A stretch of DNA of 64,000 nt from Siphonodentalium dalli (Eukaryota; Mollusca; Scaphopoda; Gadilida; Siphonodentaliidae): positions 245,025,474 through 245,089,473 of the forward strand of contig CP136065.1 in the NCBI GenBank assembly GCA_032622095.1. The letters are read 5' to 3'. The notes under the pieces are model-generated. The model was not told the origin of the DNA. It was given only the letters and a program-made list of their open reading frames with translations, and searched no databases. The position numbers and the translations under genes are program-made. Shown here in pieces: positions 30,801 through 42,444 of the stretch. The number at the start of each line of letters is the position of its first letter. Within the stretch, counting starts at the first letter, position 1.

Positions 30801-33736
30801 ATATAAAACGTGTTAGGAATGATAGTTCATCTATAATATTATATAAAACGTGTTAGGGAATGATAGTTCATCTATAATATTATATATATTCCTGATAGGA
30901 ATGATAGTTCATCTATAATATTATATATAAAACGTGTTAGGAATGATAGATCATCCTTTAAAATTATATAAAACGTGTTAGGGAATGATAGATCATCTTT
31001 AATATTATATAAAACGTGTCAGGAATGATTAGTTCATCTATAATATTATGTATATTCCTGATAGGAATGATAGTTCATCTATAATATTATACTAAAACGT
31101 GTTAGGAATGATAGATCATCTTTAATATTTATAAAACGTGTTAGGAATGATAGTTCATCTATAATATTATATATATTCCTGATAGGAATGATAGTTCATC
31201 TATAATATTATATAAAACGTGTTAGGAATGATTAGATCATCTTTAATATTATATAAAACGTGTTAGGAATGATAGTTCATCTTATAATATTATATAAAAC
31301 GTGTTAGGAATGATAGATCATCTATAATATTATATAAAACGTGTTAGGAATGATAGTTCATCTATAATATTATATATAACGTGTTAGCGAATGATAGATC
31401 ATCTATAATATTATATAAAACGTGTCAGGAATGATAGATCATCTTTAATATTATATAAAACATGTTAGGAATGATAGTTCATCTATAATATTATATAAAA
31501 CGTGTTAGGAATGATAGATCATCTTTAATATTATTATAAACGTGTTAGGAATGATAGATCATCTATAATATTATATATATTCCTGATAGGAATGATAGTT
31601 CATCTATAATATTATATAAAACGTGTTTAGGAATGATAGTTCATCTATAATATTATATATATTCCTGATAGGAATGATAGTTCATCTATAATATTATATA
31701 AAACGTGTTAGGAATGATAGTTCATCTATAATATTATATAAAACGTGTTAGGAATGATAGTTCATCTATAATATTATATAAAAACGTGTTAGGAATGATA
31801 GTTCATCTATAATATTATATATATATTCCTGATAGGAATGATAGTTCATCTATAATATTATATAAAACGTGTTAGGAATGATAGTTCATCTATAATATTA
31901 TATAAAACGTGTTAGGAATGATAGATCATCTTTAATATTATATAAAACGTGTTAGGAATGATAGTTCATCTATACTATTATATATAAACGTGTTAGGAAT
32001 GATAGATCATCTATAATATTATATAAAAACGTGTCAGGAATGATAGATCATCTTTAATATTATATAAAACATGTTAGGAATGATAGTTCATCTATAATAT
32101 TATATAAAACGTGTTAGGAATGATAGATCATCTTTAATATTATATAAAATCGTGTTAGGAATGATAGATCATCTATAATATTATTTATATATTCCTGATA
32201 GGAATGATAGTTCATCTATAATATTATATATATTCCTGATAGGAATGATAGTTCATCTATAATATTATTATAAAAACGTGTTAGGAATGATAGTTCATCT
32301 ATAATATTATATATATTCCTGATAGGAATGATAGTTCATATTTAATATTATATAAAACGTGTTAGGAATGATAGTTCATCTTATAATATTATATATATTC
32401 CTGATAGGAATGATAGTTCATCTATAATATTATATAAAACGTGTCAGGAATGATAGTTCATCTATAATATTATATAAAACGTGTTAGGAATGATAGATCA
32501 TCTATAATATTATATATAACGTGTTAGGAATGATAGATCATCTATAATATTATATAAAACGTGTCAGGAATGATAGATCATCTTTAATATTATATAAAAA
32601 CATGTTAGGAATGATAGTTCATCTATAATATTATATAAAACGTGTTAGGAATGATAGATCATCTTTAATATTATATAAAACGTGTTAGGAATGATAGATC
32701 ATCTATAATATTATATATATTCCTGATAGGAATGATAGTTCATCTATAATATTATATAAAACGTGTTAGGAATGACTAGATCATCTATAATATTATATAT
32801 ATTCCTGATAGGAATGATAGTTCATCTATAATATCATATAAAACGTGTTAGAGAATGATAGTTCATCTATAATATTATATATATTCCTGATAGGAATGAT
32901 AGTTCATATTTAATATTATATAAAACGTGTTAGGAATGATAGTTCATCTATAATATTATATATATTCCTGATAGGAATGATAGTTCATCTATAATATTAT
33001 ATAAAAACGTGTCAGGAATGATAGTTCATCTATAATATTATATATAAACGTGTTAGGAATGATAGATCATCTATAATATTATATATAACGTGTTAGGAAT
33101 GATAGATCATCTATAATATTATATAAAACGTGTCAGGAGAATGATAGATCATCTTTAATATTATATAAAAACATGGTTAGGAATGATAGTTCATCTATAA
33201 TATTATATAAAACGTGTTAGGAATGATAGATCATCTTTAAATATTATATAAAACGTGTTAGGAATGATAGATCATCTATAATATTATATATATTCCTGAT
33301 AGGAATGATAGTTCATCTATAATATTATATAAAACGTGTTAGGAATGATAGATCATCTATAATATTATATAAAACGTGTTAGGAATGATAGATCATCTAT
33401 AATATTATATAAAACGTGTAGGAATGATAGTTCATCTATAATATTATATAAACGTGTTAGGAATGATAGTTCATCTATAATATTATATAAAAACGTGTTA
33501 GGAATGATAGATTCATCTATAATATTATATAAAACGTGTTAGGAATGATAGTTCATCTATAATATTATATAAAACGTGTTAGGAATGATAGATCATCTAT
33601 AATATTATATAAAAAGTGTTAGGAATGATAGTTCATCTATAATATTATATAAAACGTGTTAGGAATGATAGTTCATCTATAATATTATATAAAACGTGCT
33701 TAGGAATGATAGATCATCTATAATATTATATAAAAC
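21827..33736 (-). repeat. Satellite array, block 6 (inverted), up to the gap
   Basis: Nearly 12 kb of inverted monomers without a spacer. GTCCGG marks near 22,407, 25,481 and 30,606, and runs of 'GTTCATATTTAATA' near 24,116, 24,689, 27,191, 27,751, 29,250, 29,813, 32,335 and 32,903, show higher-order blocks of about 0.57 kb nested in about 3.07 kb and 5.1 kb. The first ~7.2 kb mirrors block 1. Sequence beyond about 29,050 would mirror DNA left of the window. Singleton indels are frequent to the end, where the block stops mid-monomer at the run of N. Confidence 0.96.
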
Positions 33737-33836
33737 NNNNNNNNNNNNNNNNNNNNNNNNNNNNNNNNNNNNNNNNNNNNNNNNNNNNNNNNNNNNNNNN
33801 NNNNNNNNNNNNNNNNNNNNNNNNNNNNNNNNNNNN
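33737..33836. other. Assembly gap (100 N)
   Basis: Exactly 100 N, the conventional placeholder for a gap of unknown length. It lies within satellite DNA. The monomers are inverted before it and forward after it, so a second orientation switch is hidden here or is an artefact of scaffolding. Confidence 0.99.
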
Positions 33837-33877
33837 ACAAACAAACAAACCACACACAACACAAAACAACAACACAA
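33837..33877. repeat. A/C-only low-complexity tract at the contig edge
   Basis: About 40 bases made only of A and C ('ACAAACAAACAAACC', then 'ACACACAACAC' and similar) lie between the N run and the first forward monomer. Nothing like it appears anywhere else in the satellite field. It sits at a contig end, so an error-prone read end or an added tract is likely; a real microsatellite at a junction is the alternative. Confidence 0.8.
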
Positions 33878-36800
33878 ACGTTTTATATAATGTTATAGAT
33901 GATCTATCATTCCTAACACGTTATATATAATATATAGATGATCTATCATTCCTAACACGTTTTATATAATATTATAGATGAACTATCATTCCTGACACGT
34001 TTTATATAATATTATAGATGAACTATCATTCTATCAAGAATATATATAATATTATAGATGAACTATCATTCCTAAACACGTTTTATATAATATTAAATAT
34101 GAACTATCATTCCTATCAGGAATATATATAATATTATAGATGAACTATCATTCCTAACACGTTTATATAATATTATAGATGAACTATCATTCCTATCAGG
34201 AATATATATAATATTATAGATGATCTATCATTCCTAACACGTTTTATATAATATTATAGATGAACTATCATTCCTATCAGGAATATATATAATATTATAG
34301 ATGATCTATCATTCCTAACACGTTTTATAATATTAAAGATGATCTATCATTCCTAACACGTTTTATATAATATTATAGATGAACTATCATTCCTAACATG
34401 TTTTATATAATATTAAGATGATGACTATCATTCCTGACACGTTTTATATAATATTATAGATGATCTATCATTCCTAACACGTTATATATAATATTATAGA
34501 TGATCTATCATTCCTAACACGTTTTATATAATATTATAGATGAACTATCATTCCTGACACGTTTATATAATATTATAGATGAACTATCATTCTATCAGGA
34601 ATATATATAATATTATAGATGAACTATCATTCCTAACACGTTTTATATAATATTAAATATGAACTATCATTCCTATCAGGAATATATATAATATTATAGA
34701 TGAACTATCATTCCTAACACGTTTTATATAATATTATAGATGAACTATCATTCCTATCAGGAATATATATAATATTATAGATGATCTATCATTCCTAACA
34801 CGTTTTATATAATATTATAGATGAACTATCATTCCTATCAGGAATATATATAATATTATAGATGATCTATCATTCCTAACACGTTTTATATAATATTAAA
34901 GATGATCTATCATTCCTAACACGTTTTATATAATATTATAGATGAACTATCATTCCTAACATGTTTTATATAATATTAAAGATGATCTATCATTCCTGAC
35001 ACGTTTTTATATAATATTATAGATGATCTATCATTCCTAACACGTTATATATAATATTATAGATGATCTATCATTCCTAACACGTTTTATATAATATTAT
35101 AGATGAACTATCATTCCTGACACGTTTTATATAATATTATAGATGAACTATCATTCCTATCAGGAATATATATAATATTATAGATGAACTATCATTCCTA
35201 ACATGTTTTATATAATATTAAAGATGATCTATCATTCCTGACACGTTTTATATAATATTATAGATGATCTATCATTCCTAACACGTTATATATAATATTA
35301 TAGATGAACTATCATTCCTAACACGTTTTATATAATATTATAGATGATCTATCATTCATAACACTTTTTATATAATATTATAGATGAACTATCATACCTA
35401 ACACGTTTTATATAATATTAAAGATGATCTATCATTCCTAACACGTTTTATATAATATTATAGATGAACTATCATTCCTATCAGGAATATATATAATATT
35501 ATAGATGAACTATCATTCCTAACACGTTTTATATAATATTAAAGATGATCTATCATTCCTAACACGTTTTATATAATATTATAGATGAACTATCATTCCT
35601 ATCAGGAATATACATAATATTATAGATGAACTATCATTCCTGACACGTTTTATATAATATTAAAGATGATCTATCATTCCCTAACACGTTTTATATAATT
35701 TTAAAGATGATCTATCTTTCCTAACACGTTTTATATAATATTATAGATGAACTATCATTCCTATCAGGAATATATATAATATTATAGATGAACTATCATT
35801 CCTAACACGTTTTATATATATTATAGATGAACTATCATTCCTATCAGGAATATATATAATATTATAGAGAACTATCATTCCTAACACGTTTTATATAATA
35901 TTATAGATGAACTATCATTCCTATCAGGAATATATATAATATTATAGATGATCTATCATTCCTAACACGTTATATATAATATTATAGATGAACTATCATT
36001 CCTAACACGTTTTATATAATATTATAGATGAACTATCATTCCTAACACGTTTTATATAATATTATAGATGAACTATCATTCCTAACACGTTTATATAATA
36101 TTATAGATGATCTATCATACCTAACACGTTTTATATAATATTATAGATGAACTATCATTCCTAACACGTTTTATATAATATTATAGATGAACTATCATTC
36201 CTAACACGTTTTATATAATATTATAGATGATCTATCATTCCTAACACGTTTTATATAATATTATAGATGAACTATCATTCCTAACACGTTTTATATAATA
36301 TTATAGATGAACTATCATTCCTAACACGTTTTATATAATATTATAGATGATCTATCATTCCTAACACGTTTTATATAATATTATAGATGAAACTATCATT
36401 CCTAACACGTTTTATATAATATTATAGATGAACTATCATTCCTAACACGTTTTATATAATATTATAGATGATCTATCATTCCTAACACGTTTTATATAAT
36501 ATTATAGATGAACTATCATTCCTATCAGGAATATATATAATATTATAGATGATCTATCATTCCTAACACGTTTTATATAATATTAAAGATGATCTATCAT
36601 TCCTAACACGTTTATATAATATTATAGATGAACTATCATTCCTAACATGTTTTATATAATATTAAAGATGATCTATCATTCCTGTACACGTTTTATATAA
36701 TATTATAGATGATCTATCATTCCTAACACGTTATATATAATATTATAGATGATCTATCATTCCTAACACTTTTTATATAATATTATAGATGAACTATCAT

Positions 36801-39800
36801 TCCTGACACGTTTTATATAATATTATAGATGAACTATCATTCCTATCAGGAATATATATAAATAATATAGATGAACTATCATTCCTAACACGTTTTATAT
36901 AATATTAAATATGAACTATCATTCCTATCAGGAATATATATAATATTATAGATGAACTATCATTCCTAACACGTTTTATATAATATTATAGATGAACTAT
37001 CATTCCTATCAGGAATATATATAATATTATAGATGATCTATCATTCCCTAACACGTTTTATATAATATTATAGATGAACTATCATTCCTATCAGGAATAT
37101 ATAATATTATAGATGATCTATCATTCCTAACACGTTTTATATAATATTAAAGATGATCTATCATTCCTAACACGTTTTATATAATATTATAGATGAACTA
37201 TCATTCCTAACATGTTTTATATAATATTAAAGATGATCTATCATTCCTGACACGTTTTATATAATATTATAGATGATCTATCATTCCTAACACGTATATA
37301 TAATATTATAGATGATCTATCATTCCTAACACGTTTTATATAATATTATAGATGAACTATCATTCCTGACACGTTTTATATAATATTATAGATGAACTAT
37401 CATTCCTATCAGGAATATATATAATATTATAGATGAACTATCATTCCTAACACGTTTTATATAATATTAAATATGAACTATCATTCCTATCAGGAATATA
37501 TATAATATTATAGATGAACTATCATTCCTAACACGTTTTATATAATATTATAGATGAACTATCATTCCTATCAGGAATATATATAATATTATAGATGATC
37601 TATCATTCCTAACACGTTTTTATAATATTATAGATGAACTATCATTCCTATCAGGAATATATATAATATTATAGATGATCTATCATTCCTAACACGTTTA
37701 TATAATATTAAAGATGATCTATCATTCCTAACACGTTTTATATAATATTATAGATGAACTATCATTCCTAACATGTTTTATATAATATTAAAGATGATCT
37801 ATCATTCCTGACACGTTTTATATAATATTATAGATGATCTATCATTCTAACACGTTATATATAATATTATAGATGATCTATCATTCCTAACACGTTTTAT
37901 ATAATATTATAGATGAACTATCATTCCTGACACGTTTTATATAATATTATAGATGAAACTATCATACCTATCAGGAATATATATAATATTATAGATGAAC
38001 TATCATTCCTAACATGTTTTATATAATATTAAAGATGATCTATCATTCCTGACACGTTTTATATAATATTATAGATGATCTATCATTCCTAACACGTTAT
38101 ATATAATATTATAGATGAACTATCATTCCTAACACGTTTTTATATAATATTATAGATGATCTATCATTCATAACACGTTTTATATAATATTATAGATGAA
38201 CTATCATACCTAACACGTTTTATATAATATTAAAGATGATCTATCATTCCTAACACGTTTTATATAATATTATAGATGAACTATCATTCCTATCAGGAAT
38301 ATATATAATATTATAGATATGAACTATCATTCCTAACACGTTTTATATAATATTAAAGATGATCTATCATTCCTAACACGTTTTATATAATATTATAGAT
38401 GAACTATCATTCCTATCAGGAATATACATAATATTATAGATGAACTATCATTCTGACACGTTTTATATAATATTAAAGATGATCTATCATTCCTAACACG
38501 TTTTATATAATTTTAAAGATGATCTATCTTTCCTAACACGTTTTATATAATATTATAGATGAACTATCATTCCTATCAGGAATATATATAATATTATAGA
38601 TGAACTATCATTCCTAACACGTTTTTATATAATATTATAGATGAACTATCATTCCTATCAGGAATATATATAATATTATAGATGAACTATCATTCCTGAC
38701 ACGTTTTATATAATATTAAAGATGATCTATCATTCCTAACACGTTTTATATAATATTATAGATGAACTATCATTCCTAACACGTTTTATATAATATTAAA
38801 GATGATCTATCATTCCGGACACGTTTTATATAATATTATAGATGAACTATCATTCCTGACACGTTTTATATAATATTAAAGATGATCTATCATTCCTAAC
38901 ACGTTTTATATAATATTATAGATGAACTATCATTCCTAACACGTTTTATATAATATTATAGATGAACTATCATTCCTAACACGTTTTATATAATATTATA
39001 GATGATCTATCATTCCTAACACGTTTTATATAATATTAAAGATGATCTATCATTCCTAACACGTTTTATATAATATTATAGATGAACTATCATTCCTATT
39101 AGGAATATATATAATATTATAGATGAACTATCATTCCTGACACGTTTTATATAATATTATAGATGAACTATCATTCCTAACATGTTTTATATAATATTAA
39201 AGATGATCTATCATTCCTGACACGTTTTATATAATATTATAGATGATCTATCATTCCTAACACGTTATATATAATATTATAGATGATCTATCATTCCTAA
39301 CACGTTTTATATAATATTATAGATGAACTATCATTCCTGACACGTTTTATATAATATTATAGATGAACTATCATTCCTATCAGGAATATATATAATATTA
39401 TAGATGAACTATCATTCCTAACACGTTTTATATAATATTAAATATGAACTATCATTCCTATCAGGAATATATATAATATTATAGATGAACTATCATTCCT
39501 AACACGTTTTATATAATATTATAGATGAACTATCATTCCTATCAGGAATATATATAATATTATAGATGATCTATCATTCCTAACACGTTTTATATAATAT
39601 TATAGATGAACTATCATTCCTATCAGGAATATATATAATATTATAGATGATCTATCATTCCTAACACGTTTTATATAATATTAAAGATGATCTATCATTC
39701 CTAACACGTTTTATATAATATTATAGATGAACTATCATTCCTAACATGTTTTATATAATATTAAAGATGATCTATCATTCCTGACACGTTTTATATAATA

Positions 39801-41934
39801 TTATAGATGATCTATCATTCCTAACACGTTATATATAATATTATAGATGATCTATCATTCCTAACACGTTTTATATAATATTATAGATGAACTATCATTC
39901 CTGACACGTTTTATATAATATTATAGATGAACTATCATTCCTATCAGGAATATATATAATATTATAGATGAACTATCATTCCTAACACGTTTTATATAAT
40001 ATTAAATATGAACTATCATTCCTATCAGGAATATATATAATATTATAGATGAACTATCATTCCTAACACGTTTTATATAATATTATAGATGAACTATCAT
40101 TCCTATCAGGAATATATATAATATTATAGATGATCTATCATTCCTAACACGTTTTATATAATATTATAGATGAACTATCATTCCTATCAGGAATATATAT
40201 AATATTATAGATGATCTATCATTCCTAACACGTTTTATATAATATTAAAGATGATCTATCATTCCTAACACGTTTTATATAATATTATAGATGAACTATC
40301 ATTCCTAACATGTTTTATATAATATTAAAGATGATCTATCATTCCTGACACGTTTTATATAATATTATAGATGATCTATCATTCCTAACACGTTATATAT
40401 AATATTATAGATGATCTATCATTCCTAACACGTTTTATATAATATTATAGATGAACTATCATTCCTGACACGTTTTATATAATATTATAGATGAACTATC
40501 ATTCCTATCAGGAATATATATAATATTATAGATGAACTATCATTCCTAACATGTTTTATATAATATTAAAGATGATCTATCATTCCTGACACGTTTTATA
40601 TAATATTATAGATGATCTATCATTCCTAACACGTTATATATAATATTATAGATGAACTATCATTCCTAACACGTTTTATATAATATTATAGATGATCTAT
40701 CATTCATAACACGTTTTATATAATATTATAGATGAACTATCATACCTAACACGTTTTATATAATATTAAAGATGATCTATCATTCCTAACACGTTTTATA
40801 TAATATTATAGATGAACTATCATTCCTATCAGGAATATATATAATATTATAGATGAACTATCATTCCTAACACGTTTTATATAATATTAAAGATGATCTA
40901 TCATTCCTAACACGTTTTATATAATATTATAGATGAACTATCATTCCTATCAGGAATATACATAATATTATAGATGAACTATCATTCCTGACACGTTTTA
41001 TATAATATTAAAGATGATCTATCATTCCTAACACGTTTTATATAATTTTAAAGATGATCTATCTTTCCTAACACGTTTTATATAATATTATAGATGAACT
41101 ATCATTCCTATCAGGAATATATATAATATTATAGATGAACTATCATTCCTAACACGTTTTATATAATATTATAGATGAACTATCATTCCTATCAGGAATA
41201 TATATAATATTATAGATGAACTATCATTCCTGACACGTTTTATATAATATTAAAGATGATCTATCATTCCTAACACGTTTTATATAATATTATAGATGAA
41301 CTATCATTCCTAACACGTTTTATATAATATTAAAGATGATCTATCATTCCGGACACGTTTTATATAATATTATAGATGAACTATCATTCCTGACACGTTT
41401 TATATAATATTAAAGATGATCTATCATTCCTAACACGTTTTATATAATATTATAGATGAACTATCATTCCTAACACGTTTTATATAATATTATAGATGAA
41501 CTATCATTCCTAACACGTTTTATATAATATTATAGATGATCTATCATTCCTAACACGTTTTATATAATATTAAAGATGATCTATCATTCCTAACACGTTT
41601 TATATAATATTATAGATGAACTATCATTCCTATTAGGAATATATATAATATTATAGATGAACTATCATTCCTGACACGTTTTATATAATATTATAGATGA
41701 ACTATCATTCCTGACACGTTTTATATAATATTAAAGATCATCTATCATTCCTAACACGTTTTATATAATATTATAGATGAACTATCATTCCTAACACGTT
41801 TTATATAATATTAAAGATGATCTATCATTCCTAACATGTTTTATATAATATTATAGATGAACTATCATTCCTAACACGTTTTATATAATATTATGGATGA
41901 ACTATCATTCCAACACGTTTTATATAATATTATA
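33878..41934 (+). repeat. Satellite array, block 7 (forward)
   Basis: Forward monomers resume after the gap. Rare marker monomers 'CATTCATAACAC' and 'ATCATACCTAAC' occur as adjacent pairs near 35,355/35,393, 38,168/38,209 and 40,702/40,741. The last interval, about 2,534 bp, gives the size of a tandem block here. CCGGACAC near 38,814 and 41,348 gives the same spacing. Singleton indels persist to about 38.7 kb and then essentially stop. The block ends with the GGATG/CCAACACG monomer next to spacer 5. Confidence 0.97.
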
Positions 41935-42441
41935 TTTACACACTAAGTGTTGTCATCACTAAATCCAGCATTCTGATTGGTCGGCGCCCACGTGGCTAGT
42001 TGCAGTTATTTCTCGGTGAATGCGTAACGCGTCATAACACCAAGCTAATAACACCATCGATACGTCATTAGGTTTGGAAAGACGAACGCGTAATGTTTTG
42101 GGCGCATTTGGACTCGCGCAGGATTGACTTAATACATCATCGGGTTTCAACATGAAGAGAAATTGTTCCTATTAACTTTTGCCAAGGGTGCTATTGGGTA
42201 TTTTGGGCTGATCTTGTCACGATACACTTTTCGATTTAAATATATTTACAAAAGTGGCTTTTTCGCTAAATGTATATAAATATAAGGATTAACTGTCATG
42301 TGGACTATTTTTATGGAGATGTAACAGTGAGGTAAGTGGACATAACTTGTATGTAAAACCCTTCGGGTTTTACACAAGTTATGTCCACTTACCTCACCGT
42401 TACATCTCCATAAAAACAGTCCACATGACAGTTAATCCTTA
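41935..42441 (+). repeat. Satellite-embedded spacer, copy 5 (forward; cleanest reference copy)
   Basis: A 507-bp spacer in a well-resolved part of the array; I saw no difference from copy 6. The first part has CCAAT-, CACGTG-, ACGCGT- and TGACGTA-type motifs. The middle is AT-richer ('CGATTTAAATATATTTAC'), and the end is the long hairpin. A minus-strand frame of 64 codons (41,959-42,153) is open, but it matches no family I recognise and copies 1-4 break it, so I treat it as chance. The left border reads 'AATATTATA' then 'TTTACAC'; the right reads 'ATCCTTA' then 'TATAGATG'. TATA therefore stands on both sides, a possible 4-bp target duplication or microhomology. I see no terminal inverted repeats. 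Confidence 0.95.
41973..42091. promoter_or_regulatory. Cluster of promoter-like motifs in the spacer
   Basis: On the minus strand 'GACCAATCAG' (41,973-41,982) matches the NF-Y CCAAT-box consensus. Next to it is the palindromic E-box 'CCACGTGG' (41,988-41,995). Two 'ACGCGT' sites lie at 42,027-42,032 and 42,086-42,091, with a half-CRE-like 'TACGTCA' at 42,061-42,067. CpG is frequent here, unlike in the surrounding satellite. The cluster is present in all six spacers. The motifs are seen directly; promoter activity is inference, and I see no TATA box at a fixed distance or recognisable transcript. Confidence 0.4.
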
Positions 42442-42444
42442 TAT
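42280..42444. other. Long hairpin of the spacer (arms about 80 bp)
   Basis: The sequence 'ATATAAGGATTAACTG' opens an arm of about 82 bp, which is followed by a TTC loop flanked by CCC/GGG and an 80-bp returning arm ending 'CAGTTAATCCTTATAT'. Differences between arms are small: one A/G change in 'AACAGTGAGG' versus 'AACGGTGAGG', one in 'GGACTATTTTT' versus 'GGACTGTTTTT', and a 2-nt insertion near the loop. Each arm holds 'GAGGTAAGT' on one strand, a perfect vertebrate-style 5' splice-site consensus. Equivalent hairpins lie at 7,585-7,749, 12,397-12,562, 16,490-16,655, 21,315-21,482 and 49,984-50,148. A transcript would form a long duplex. Confidence 0.93.

Noticed and set aside
33837-33877. 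The A/C tract as a telomeric repeat
   Set aside because: It lacks a regular unit such as CCCTAA or its relatives and is only about 40 bases long at a contig edge.
33677-33890. Open frames on both strands running through the N gap
   Set aside because: They exist only because N codons are read through. The flanks are satellite and an A/C tract.
41959-42153. A 64-codon minus-strand reading frame in spacer 5, repeated identically at 49,663-49,857, as a possible small gene
   Set aside because: It is identical only because the two spacers are identical. The mirror pair of copies 1 and 4 has an in-frame stop, and copies 2 and 3 have indels. No family resemblance, no Kozak-like context that convinces, and the frame length is within chance for a GC-richer segment.
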